A stretch of 64,000 nucleotides of DNA from JBBQWZ01 sp038210135 (GTDB lineage Bacteria; Acidobacteriota; Terriglobia; Bryobacterales; Bryobacteraceae): assembly GCA_038210135.1 (NCBI GenBank), contig JBBQWZ010000021.1, forward strand, positions 1 through 64,000, in the 5' to 3' direction. The position numbers and the translations under genes are program-made. Numbering within the stretch: the stretch's first letter is position 1; each line of letters starts with the position of its first letter. The notes below the pieces were generated by a model. It was not told the origin of the DNA and made no database searches. It was given only the letters and a program-made list of their open reading frames with translations. Below, one piece after another: positions 1-8,150 of this stretch.

Positions 1-281
1 CCGCATCGCCAAACTCAGCGCTTGATCGCTACCAAACGCCCGACCCCGGAGCGCTGTGGAAATGCCGGGCCGTGGACGTCCGTGGAAAACCGCCATCGCC
101 AGCGATGGGCGCTCCGCGCCGGTTTCCCACCGCCGCCCACCGCCCTTGGAAAACGCTCCCGCGTTTCCCACATTCCCACAGCGCCTACGATTGCTTCTTT
201 CCTCAAACAAAAAAGAAAGACTCCAGCCTCACCCACCCTCAACGCCCCGCTTCAGGCTCATCCTTCGATGAGAAAATGCTT
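1..281. other. Gene-free left edge with short inverted repeats
   Basis: No coding region is convincing here; the overlapping open frames are all arginine/proline-rich artefacts. A 7-bp inverted repeat (CCATCGC at 93-99, GCGATGG at 102-108) has a two-base loop. The motif GTGGAAA and its complement TTTCCCAC recur several times between 55 and 180, in both orientations. This could be the 3' flank of the rlmH operon or an upstream control region of a gene beyond the window; the sequence does not decide. Confidence 0.4.
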
Positions 282-701
282 TCAGCGCGGATAGGGATGG
301 CCGCGCAAGATGGTGAGTCCGCGATAAATTTGTTCGGCAAGCATGACGCGCGCGAGTTCGTGGGGCCAGGTCATCGCGGAGAGCGAGAGTAGAAGATCCG
401 CCCGTTTCTTCCATTCGGGCGGCAAACCATCGTGGCCGCCAATCAGGAAGACCAGGTCGCGAGCCTCGTCTTCCGCTTTGCCGATGAGCTTCGCGAATTG
501 CTGGGAATCGAGTGGACGACCTTCGGGATCAAGAAAGATTTTGGTGGCGCTGGGGTGCTTCGCAAAGAGGTCGAAACGCTCGGCGTGGATTTCCCGAATC
601 TCGCATTTCAGATAGCGCTGCGCGCGTTTGAAGTATTCTTCGGCTGCGCCGTTCAGGTGAGGATCGCGAGTCTTGCCGATGAAATAAACATACGCTTTCA
701 C
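282..701 (-). CDS. rlmH: RlmH, 23S rRNA (pseudouridine-1915-N3)-methyltransferase
   Basis: A SPOUT-fold methyltransferase that methylates pseudouridine 1915 in helix 69 of 23S rRNA on the assembled 70S ribosome, using S-adenosylmethionine. The 139 residues are close to the usual length of about 155. The SAM-binding loop FLIGGHDG lies at residues 85-92, and the C-terminus carries the family signature MTWPHELARVMLAEQIYRG followed by a terminal HPYPR. I start at the GTG at 701 because it overlaps the acyl-CoA ligase stop in a GTGA tetranucleotide (698-701) and because the family begins 'MKxxxxxIGK'. The frame stays open upstream, but that part reads as ligase coding sequence in another frame. 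It is translationally coupled as the last gene of an acyl-CoA operon, an unexpected partner. Confidence 0.93.
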   Translation of the reverse strand: MKAYVYFIGKTRDPHLNGAAEEYFKRAQRYLKCEIREIHAERFDLFAKHPSATKIFLDPEGRPLDSQQFAKLIGKAEDEARDLVFLIGGHDGLPPEWKKRADLLLSLSAMTWPHELARVMLAEQIYRGLTILRGHPYPR

Positions 702-2257
702 GCCGTGGCCGAACTCGCGGCGCCGTACTGATCGCGCAGGATGTTCTTCTGCACTTTGCCGGTCCCGCCCTTCGGGAGCGCCTCGACGAAGACGACCGAG
801 GTCGGGCACTTGAAGTGAGTCAGGCGGCTGCGACACCATTCGATCAGTTCGTTCTCGGTCAGGCTCGCGCCTTCGCGGCGAGTCACTACGGCGCGGATGG
901 TCTCGCCCCATTTTTCATGGGGCACGCCGATGACGGCGATTTCGAGAACGGCGGCGTGCGCCATGATGGCGGATTCGATCTCCGGCGTATAGACGTTTTC
1001 GCCGCCCGGCTTGATCATGTCTTTCTTGCGATCGAGGATGTACACAAATCCTTCCTCATCGAAGGCGCCGAGATCGCCGGTGTGCAGCCAACCGTTCCGC
1101 AAAACTTCCTTGTTGACTTCGGGGCGATTCCAGTAGCCCTGCATCACGTTCGCGCCGCGCGCGATGACTTCGCCGACCTCCCCGACGGGTACATCGACAT
1201 CGTAGTCGTCGACGATGCGGACTTCGACGCCGATCACCGGCTTTCCCGCGGACTTCACTGGCGCGAATTTGCGATCGGTGTTTTCGAGCTTGTGATCCGC
1301 CCACTGCAGCGCCGTAATCAGAGGGCTGGCTTCCGTCATGCCATAACCCTGCGCGAACGAGCACGGGATTTCCGCCATTGCCTTTTCGAGCAATGGCAGC
1401 GGCATTGGTGAAGCTCCATAGAGGACGCGGCGCAGCGTCTTGAGGTTGTAATTTCGGAAGTTCGGATGGTTCACAACCATATTGATCATGGTCGGAACCA
1501 GCACGAGGTTGGTGACGCCGTGGCGCTCGATCAAGCGCAGCGTTTCTTCCGCATCGAAGGTCGGAAGGAAGACGTGTTCCGCGCCGAGCAGCGATAGAGA
1601 GTGCAGGCTGCTGAGGTCCGCCAGATGAAACATCGGCGCCGAATGCAGCCACACGGCACCGGGCTGGAGGTCGAGCACCAGCATGCCGTGAAGAGTGTTC
1701 GCGTACATGTTGCGGTGACTGAGCATCACGCCCTTGGGCCCGCCGGTGGTGCCACTGGTGTAAAAAAGTCCGGCGAGATCGTCCTCGGCTGGCTCTTGCC
1801 AGGAATATTTTTGCGGGTCTGCCGAATTAACGCGCGTATTGTAAGGAATCATTCCGGCGGCGTCGCCAGCTCCGGCAAATAGAACGAATTCCAACTCCGG
1901 AACCGCGGTCCGAATTTCCGGAACCAGCGGCGCGAACTTCGCATCGACAACCAAAGCACGCGAGCCGGAGTCGCGGATCGAGAAGGCGATGTCCGCTACG
2001 TTCCAGCGGGTGTTCAACGGCACAATCACGGTGCCCGAAAAAAGCGTCGAGTAATACAGTTCAAAATATTCGGGCGAATTCAGCAGCAGCGCGGATACGC
2101 GGTCGCCTTTCTCAAGGCCCAGATCGCGGAGAAGTGCGGCGGATCGATGCACGCGGCGGCCAAACTCAGCGTAAGTGCAAGTAGATTCGGCGTCCCGAAT
2201 CGCAACATGATTCGGGAACAAGGTGCACGCCCTTCGCAGGCAATACGTTAGGTTCAT
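698..2257 (-). CDS. Acyl-CoA ligase (AMP-forming), long-chain type
   Basis: Adenylate-forming enzyme of the ANL superfamily that activates a carboxylic acid with ATP and CoA, 519 residues. The P-loop signature YTSGTTGGPKGVMLSH is at residues 166-181. The A8 hinge region (GWLHTGDLG, then DRKKDMIKPGGENVYTPEIE) and a C-terminal PKGGTGKVQK with the expected catalytic lysine are all present. The start ATG at 2257 overlaps the preceding CoA-transferase stop by 4 bp (ATGA) and has GGAAGG just upstream. With a CaiB-type CoA transferase and a MaoC hydratase upstream, it probably handles an organic or fatty acid that enters catabolism as a CoA ester. The substrate cannot be told from sequence. Confidence 0.92.
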   Translation of the reverse strand: MNLTYCLRRACTLFPNHVAIRDAESTCTYAEFGRRVHRSAALLRDLGLEKGDRVSALLLNSPEYFELYYSTLFSGTVIVPLNTRWNVADIAFSIRDSGSRALVVDAKFAPLVPEIRTAVPELEFVLFAGAGDAAGMIPYNTRVNSADPQKYSWQEPAEDDLAGLFYTSGTTGGPKGVMLSHRNMYANTLHGMLVLDLQPGAVWLHSAPMFHLADLSSLHSLSLLGAEHVFLPTFDAEETLRLIERHGVTNLVLVPTMINMVVNHPNFRNYNLKTLRRVLYGASPMPLPLLEKAMAEIPCSFAQGYGMTEASPLITALQWADHKLENTDRKFAPVKSAGKPVIGVEVRIVDDYDVDVPVGEVGEVIARGANVMQGYWNRPEVNKEVLRNGWLHTGDLGAFDEEGFVYILDRKKDMIKPGGENVYTPEIESAIMAHAAVLEIAVIGVPHEKWGETIRAVVTRREGASLTENELIEWCRSRLTHFKCPTSVVFVEALPKGGTGKVQKNILRDQYGAASSATA

Positions 2258-3297
2258 GAGCGCCTTCCCAGAATGGATTCGTTATGCGCGCCCAGCGCCG
2301 GAGCCTTTTCGCCGACGGCGCCGGGGGTCTCGCTCATCCGCGGAATGACGGACGCGGTATGCGCTTCGGCGACGGTTCGAACTGGCGTCAGACAGCAATC
2401 CTTGCCGCCCAACAATGAGAACCATTCTTCGGCACTTCGGGCCTCGAAGATCTTTGCGAGGTCCGCTTTCAATTCCGAACGGCGAGGCTCGGGCGCAAAG
2501 TGATCCGCAATCAGGTCCGGACGGCCGAGTCCGGTGCAGAGGTTCTGCCAGAACTTGGGCTCAAGGGCGCCGATCGAAACGTAGCGTCCGTCCCCCGCGC
2601 GATACACGTTGTAGCAGGCGAATGCGCCGCACAGCATTTCGTCGCCGCGCTTGGGAATGATACCGGTCGCATCCACCATTCCCTTGATCACCGGAAGCAG
2701 CGCCGCGGCTCCGTCGGTCATCGAAACATCGACACGCTGACCGCGCCCGGTCCGCTCACGCGCAGCCAGTGCCAGCAGCACACCGATGACGGCTTGCATC
2801 GAGCCACCAGCGAGGTCCGCCAACTGGACTCCAGGAATGACTGGCGCGCCATTGGCGATTCCGATTTGATCGAGGACGCCGGCGAGCGATAAGTAATTGA
2901 TGTCGTGCCCGGCCAGATCCGCGAAGTCGCCATCTGGGCCGTAGCCGGTCAGCGACACATAGATGATCCGCGGATTCAGCTCGCGCAGCGTGTCATAGCC
3001 GAGCCCAAGCCGTTCCATAACGCCGGGCCGATTTCCTTCGAAGACGACGTCGGCGCTAGGCACCAGTTTCAGGAACGCGTCTTTGTCAGCGGCAGCTTTC
3101 AGATCGAGCGTAATGCTTTTCTTTCCGCGATTGGTTTCTTCGAATGTGGTCGGACCCAACTGGCGCGCGTAATCCCCGGTACCGGGCAGTTCGATCTTGA
3201 TGACCTCGGCCCCGAAGTTGCGCAGCCATTGCGTGGCGACCGCTCCTGGAAGCAGGCGCGTCAAATCCAGAACCAATAATCCTTCGAGTGCGTGCAT
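2254..3297 (-). CDS. CaiB/BaiF family (type III) CoA transferase
   Basis: Family III CoA transferase, 347 residues, moving CoA between carboxylic acids through an aspartyl-CoA intermediate; alpha-methylacyl-CoA racemases belong to the same family. The N-terminus (LLVLDLTRLLPGAVATQWL, then GAEVIKIELPGTGD) is typical. The motif GHDINYLSLAG in the first half holds the aspartate expected to be the nucleophile or acid/base residue. The later GQRVDVSMTDGAAALL and ALEPKFWQNLC are also family-typical. It lies 3 bp after the MaoC gene and overlaps the ligase by 4 bp, so the three form one transcription unit. Whether it is a transferase or a racemase is open. Confidence 0.9.
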   Translation of the reverse strand: MHALEGLLVLDLTRLLPGAVATQWLRNFGAEVIKIELPGTGDYARQLGPTTFEETNRGKKSITLDLKAAADKDAFLKLVPSADVVFEGNRPGVMERLGLGYDTLRELNPRIIYVSLTGYGPDGDFADLAGHDINYLSLAGVLDQIGIANGAPVIPGVQLADLAGGSMQAVIGVLLALAARERTGRGQRVDVSMTDGAAALLPVIKGMVDATGIIPKRGDEMLCGAFACYNVYRAGDGRYVSIGALEPKFWQNLCTGLGRPDLIADHFAPEPRRSELKADLAKIFEARSAEEWFSLLGGKDCCLTPVRTVAEAHTASVIPRMSETPGAVGEKAPALGAHNESILGRRS

Positions 3298-3300
3298 GGA

Positions 3301-3738
3301 TTATTCGCCGCGGCACTTGACCATCAGGCGGTCGAAGAAAACCACCACTGGCTCGTCGCGCTGATTCAGAATGGTCGTCTCGAAGGCGACTACCCCGCGG
3401 TCCGCGGCTTTTTTCTGAAGCTCTACAACCTTCTTCGTCACGTGGATGGTATCGCCGATGAAGACCGGTTGCAGGAAGCGCAGCTTGTCGATGCCGTAGA
3501 ACGCGATGATCACTTCCTGGTGCGGATCCGCCTGCACCATCAATCCGCTGGCCACGCTGAGGGTCAGGAAACCGTGGGCGATCCGGCGGCCGAAGGGGCC
3601 CTTCTTCGCGTACTCCTCACTGACATGCAATTCCACGAAGTCGCCCGAAACCCCAGCAAAGTTCACGATGTCGGCTTCGGTGATCGTGCGCGAACGCGTC
3701 TTGCTGGTTCCGCCAATCTCGTAATCATCAAAATACAC
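3301..3738 (-). CDS. MaoC-like dehydratase (hotdog fold)
   Basis: A 145-residue hotdog-fold enzyme of the MaoC/(R)-specific enoyl-CoA hydratase family, which adds water to trans-2-enoyl-CoA. The active-site segment is TEADIVNFAGVSGDFVELHVSEEYA, with the catalytic Asp/His pair, followed by AHGFLTLSVASGL. The start is a GTG at 3738, giving (M)YFDDYEIGG, the usual family N-terminus. It is the first gene of the minus-strand operon with the CoA transferase and ligase. Together these suggest activation, CoA exchange and hydration of an acyl chain. Confidence 0.9.
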   Translation of the reverse strand: MYFDDYEIGGTSKTRSRTITEADIVNFAGVSGDFVELHVSEEYAKKGPFGRRIAHGFLTLSVASGLMVQADPHQEVIIAFYGIDKLRFLQPVFIGDTIHVTKKVVELQKKAADRGVVAFETTILNQRDEPVVVFFDRLMVKCRGE

Positions 3739-3802
3739 TGAGTGCCTGCCTTTCCGAAGGTGCGCCGCTTGGTGAATATATCAAACCGGTAGGGCCATTC
3801 GA

Positions 3803-3808
3803 TATACT
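3803..3808 (+). promoter_or_regulatory. Candidate -10 element of mdh (TATACT)
   Basis: TATACT ends 9 bases before the mdh ATG, with no Shine-Dalgarno sequence in between and no good -35 at 17 bp. If it is used, transcription would start within a few bases of the ATG and the message would be nearly leaderless. Confidence 0.35.
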
Positions 3809-3817
3809 CAACTTTCT

Positions 3818-4753
3818 ATGCGAAAAAAGGTCACAGTAGTTGGAGGCGGCAATGTCGGCGCGAGCTGCGCCCTGAACATTGCTCATAAAGAATTGGCGGA
3901 CGTGGTTCTGGTGGACATCGTCGAAGGCGTGCCACAGGGCAAGGGCCTCGACATGTTGCAATCGGGCCCGATTGAGGGCTACGACGTCATGATCACGGGC
4001 GCGAACGATTACGCGCCGACGGCGAATTCAGACATCGTGGTGATGACCGCGGGCTTCCCGCGCAAGCCGGGGATGAGTCGCGACGATCTTCTGTTTGCGA
4101 ATTACGAGATCGTCAAAAGCGCGATGGAGCAGGTGGCGAAGTATTCGCCGAACGCCATCATCGTACTCGTGACGAACCCGCTGGACGCCATGTGCTGGGT
4201 CGCCCAGAAGGTGACAGGTTTCCCGCGCAATCGCGTGATCGGCATGGCGGGCGTGCTGGATACGGCCCGTTTCCGCACGTTTATCGCAGCCGAACTGCAG
4301 GTTTCTGTCGAGAACGTGACAGCGGTGGTCCTCGGCGGACACGGCGACACCATGGTTCCGGTCACCCGCCTCAGCAGCGTCTCCGGTATTCCGCTGGCAG
4401 AACTGATGAGCAAGGAAACGCTCGACAAGCTGGTGGATCGCACACGCAACGGTGGCGCCGAAATCGTGAAGTACCTGAAGACGGGCAGCGCGTATTACGC
4501 TCCGTCGGCTGCGGCCGTCGAAATGGTCGAGTCCATTTTGAAGGACAAGAAGAAGGTGCTGCCCTGCGCCGCGCTGCTGCAAGGCGAGTACGGTTATAAG
4601 GACATTTTCGTTGGCGTGCCGGTAAAGCTGGGCTCGGACGGAATCGAAAAGGTGTACGAGATCGCGCTACTGGATGACGAAAAGGCGATGCTCGCGAAGA
4701 GCGCCGCGGCGGTACAGGAGCTGATCGACGTACTAAAGCAAAAGATGGGGTAA
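3818..4753 (+). CDS. mdh: Malate dehydrogenase (LDH-like type)
   Basis: NAD-dependent malate dehydrogenase of the TCA cycle, of the 'LDH-like' bacterial group, 311 residues (usual length about 310). The Rossmann glycine motif GGGNVG is at 9-14. The mobile loop at 80-90 (FPRKPGMSRDD) carries arginines at the position expected for malate/oxaloacetate rather than lactate/pyruvate specificity. The catalytic histidine lies in GGHGDTMVP (His175) and its partner aspartate in VLDTARFR. It stands alone on the plus strand between two minus-strand units. No ribosome-binding site precedes the ATG. Confidence 0.96.
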   Translation: MRKKVTVVGGGNVGASCALNIAHKELADVVLVDIVEGVPQGKGLDMLQSGPIEGYDVMITGANDYAPTANSDIVVMTAGFPRKPGMSRDDLLFANYEIVKSAMEQVAKYSPNAIIVLVTNPLDAMCWVAQKVTGFPRNRVIGMAGVLDTARFRTFIAAELQVSVENVTAVVLGGHGDTMVPVTRLSSVSGIPLAELMSKETLDKLVDRTRNGGAEIVKYLKTGSAYYAPSAAAVEMVESILKDKKKVLPCAALLQGEYGYKDIFVGVPVKLGSDGIEKVYEIALLDDEKAMLAKSAAAVQELIDVLKQKMG

Positions 4754-4772
4754 CCCAAAAAAATACACTGAG

Positions 4773-4790
4773 CGCGGCGGTCATCCCGCG
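4773..4790 (+). terminator. GC-rich hairpin after mdh
   Basis: CGCGG (4773-4777) pairs with CCGCG (4786-4790) around CG-GTCA-TC, and outer bases (acac... / ...gtgt) could extend the stem. It lies 20 bases after the mdh stop and has no T-tract. The GTCA loop resembles the dispersed GTNA hairpins described elsewhere in the window, although the inner two pairs are poor. Confidence 0.4.
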
Positions 4791-4851
4791 TTCGTGTGTT
4801 ATCGTCTTTGAGAACTGCGCCGCGGGTGCGGCGAAGTAAGGGAGACGAGCT

Positions 4852-4959
4852 GTGGACGAATCTACCGTACGAATCATTGCTGGAGTTCTCGCAGTCGCGT
4901 GCGTAGCGATCATCATCATGCGCCGAAAGAGTAAGAAAAAGGTTGACGACGACTTCTAA
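4852..4959 (+). CDS. 35-residue single-pass membrane microprotein
   Basis: A short gene starting at GTG (4852) with AAGGGAGAC a few bases upstream, a good ribosome-binding site. The protein begins MDESTVRIIAGVLAVACVAI. It has one hydrophobic helix (about residues 7-23), then a strongly basic stretch (RRKSKKK) and an acidic end (DDDF). The positive-inside rule predicts the C-terminus in the cytoplasm. It ends just before, and overlaps the longest possible form of, the SET-domain gene, so the two may be co-transcribed. No family is recognised. Support comes from the ribosome-binding site, the clean membrane-protein pattern and the position; the shortness leaves doubt. Confidence 0.55.
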   Translation: MDESTVRIIAGVLAVACVAIIIMRRKSKKKVDDDF

Positions 4960-4978
4960 ACCATCCATCAACGCGGCC

Positions 4979-5389
4979 ATGGCGCGGTTCCGCCTGAACC
5001 TCAAATCCTCCAAGATTCATCGCTGGGGGATTTACGCGGGCGAGCCGATTCCCAAAGGCAAGAAGGTCATCGAATATACAGGCGAGCGGATCAGCCGCCG
5101 GGAGACGAAGCGGCGCGCCGAAACGGCCGAGTTCAATTACCTTTTTACTCTAGACAGCTATTGGACGCTCGACGGAAGCGTGAATGGCAGCGGCGCGGAA
5201 TTCATCAATCACTCCTGCGAACCAAACATCGCGGCGAAGGTCGTGAATGGCCGCATCCTTTATGTGTCGAAGCGCGACATCCGTAAAGGGGAAGAACTGA
5301 CGATCGACTATCACTTCCCGAAGGAAGACGAAACGGTCAAGTGCGGATGCGGCGCCAAGACCTGCCGCGGCACGATTAACCTCGTCTGA
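4979..5389 (+). CDS. SET-domain protein-lysine methyltransferase
   Basis: A compact SET domain that fills almost the whole protein (136 residues from the ATG at 4979). The pseudoknot-forming motifs NHSCEPN and GEELTIDYHF are both present. A post-SET zinc motif follows (CGCGAKTCRGTI, three cysteines), together with the N-terminal IHRWGIYAGEPIPKGKKVIEYTGE. Such enzymes transfer methyl groups from SAM to lysine; bacterial SET proteins of this small type have few known targets, and a DNA-binding or ribosomal protein would be a guess. A TTG at 4943 in frame would add 12 residues. Neither start has a clear ribosome-binding site, and coupling to the upstream microprotein is possible. Confidence 0.9.
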   Translation: MARFRLNLKSSKIHRWGIYAGEPIPKGKKVIEYTGERISRRETKRRAETAEFNYLFTLDSYWTLDGSVNGSGAEFINHSCEPNIAAKVVNGRILYVSKRDIRKGEELTIDYHFPKEDETVKCGCGAKTCRGTINLV

Positions 5390-5404
5390 ACCAGGTGCTC
5401 GGAA

Positions 5405-6757
<1,353 letters not shown>

Positions 6758-6777
6758 TCTGAATCTATTGTGGCTTT

Positions 6778-8079
6778 TTATTGCCGCTTGCGGGATGGCG
6801 CGGCGGCGAGAGCGCGGCCGGCGAACGGAAGCACGATACGGAAAACCGTCCCTTGCCCAACTTCGCTTTCGACCGAGATCTGGCCGCCATGCTCATCCAC
6901 AATCTTCGAGACGATGGCCAGACCGAGCCCGACGCCATCCGTTTTCGTCGTAAAAAAGGGATTGAAAATCGTTTCGATATGCTCCGGCTGGATCCCGGAG
7001 CCACGGTCGATTACAGAAACTTCTACGGCTTCTTCGAGCAGCCGCGTCTTTAGGGTGACGGCGGCTTTGGGCGGACTCGCTTGGGCGGCGTTAGTGAGTA
7101 AATTCAATATCACGCTCGAAAACATTTCCGCATCGAGCGCGACCTTCGGAAGTTCCGGCGAATAATTCTTATAGACCTCGACGTCGAACGGCGGCTTGCG
7201 GCGATTGAAATCCGCAAGCGCACGATCGAGGACCGAATCTAGATGCTGCGGAGACAACTGTAGCCGCAGAGGCCGCGCGAAATTCAGGAAACGCGTGACC
7301 AGCGAATTTGCCCGATCGACTTCGCCCGAAATGAAGCCGGCCATTTCGCGGGCGACGTCATTCTCGGCGGGAACGTTGCGCGACAACATTTCTGCGGATG
7401 TTTTGATGGTGCCGAGCGGATTACGAAGTTCGTGGGCGAGGCCGGCGGTCAACTGGCCGAGGGCTGCTAATCGTTCCGACCGGCGCACGGCGGCTTCGGC
7501 TTCGACCAGGCTTTTGTTGGCCGTCGCCAATTGCTGCGCTACCAATTGATATTGGCGCGCAGCGCGGCGATTGGCTTCCGCCAACTCGTGCGTTAGCATG
7601 CCAACCACTGGCAAAACGCCGATGCGCAGAACCAATTCGAAGATCTCTTTGGGCTCGATGTACTGCGTGCTCCAATCGATCAGCAACAGCAGCGACAGGT
7701 ATTCGGCCATCGCGAAAAATGTCACGGACGCCATTCCGACCAGGCCCAAGGTGGTGCCTGCGAAGATGACCGGCAACAGCAGGACGATGTAGTAACTGCT
7801 GCTGATTCCGCCGGTGAATCGCATCAGCGCGTAAGCGATGGCAAGTTCGACGGCGATGGCGATCAGGCTGCCGCGCGGGGTCGCAAAGACCCGCAGTTTA
7901 GTAGCGACCACCTGGAACAGCGCGAGCGCGGGAAGCAGGCTGAGCTCAATCAGGCTTTGGCCCGGGCTATAGAACGCCAAGGCGAAAAACAGCAGCAGCC
8001 AGACGACATCCTGCGGGCGGATCCACTTGCGCCACGTGGACGCGCTCGAGTCAGTATCGATTCCAGCGGGTTCTGCCAT
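6778..8079 (-). CDS. Membrane sensor histidine kinase (NtrB/AtoS-like)
   Basis: About five or six hydrophobic segments in the first 180 residues (for example VVWLLLFFALAFYSP and YYIVLLLPVIFAGTTLGLVG) form the sensor, with no large periplasmic domain. A short helix then leads to the HisKA motif LAHELRNPLGTIKTSAEML (phospho-acceptor His) and an HATPase domain with an N box (ILNLLTNAAQA), DRGSGI and GVGLGLAIV. I start at the ATG at 8079 (MAEPAGID...). The longer version from 8136 would place a perfect 13-bp palindrome and probable rpsA promoter DNA inside the gene. It feeds the sigma-54 regulator directly downstream. The signal is unknown; a membrane-embedded stimulus is likely. Confidence 0.9.
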   Translation of the reverse strand: MAEPAGIDTDSSASTWRKWIRPQDVVWLLLFFALAFYSPGQSLIELSLLPALALFQVVATKLRVFATPRGSLIAIAVELAIAYALMRFTGGISSSYYIVLLLPVIFAGTTLGLVGMASVTFFAMAEYLSLLLLIDWSTQYIEPKEIFELVLRIGVLPVVGMLTHELAEANRRAARQYQLVAQQLATANKSLVEAEAAVRRSERLAALGQLTAGLAHELRNPLGTIKTSAEMLSRNVPAENDVAREMAGFISGEVDRANSLVTRFLNFARPLRLQLSPQHLDSVLDRALADFNRRKPPFDVEVYKNYSPELPKVALDAEMFSSVILNLLTNAAQASPPKAAVTLKTRLLEEAVEVSVIDRGSGIQPEHIETIFNPFFTTKTDGVGLGLAIVSKIVDEHGGQISVESEVGQGTVFRIVLPFAGRALAAAPSRKRQ

Positions 8080-8105
8080 CGGTGGGGCGTGCGATCCTGA
8101 CGAAG

Positions 8106-8118
8106 ATTGTGACACAAT
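8106..8118. promoter_or_regulatory. Perfect 13-bp palindrome ATTGTGACACAAT
   Basis: ATTGTG-A-CACAAT lies between the divergent kinase (start 8079) and rpsA (start 8151) genes, 33 bp before rpsA. Its size and symmetry fit a dimeric repressor site. No regulator is identified. Confidence 0.4.
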
Positions 8119-8150
8119 AGCTAGACGCAAGAGCAATCCACGCGGTTTTC

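Noticed and set aside
1..281. MraZ-box-like GTGGGAAA repeats at the left edge
   Set aside because: The two adjacent copies are 8 bp apart, not the 10-bp spacing of MraZ boxes, and no mra/fts gene is in view.
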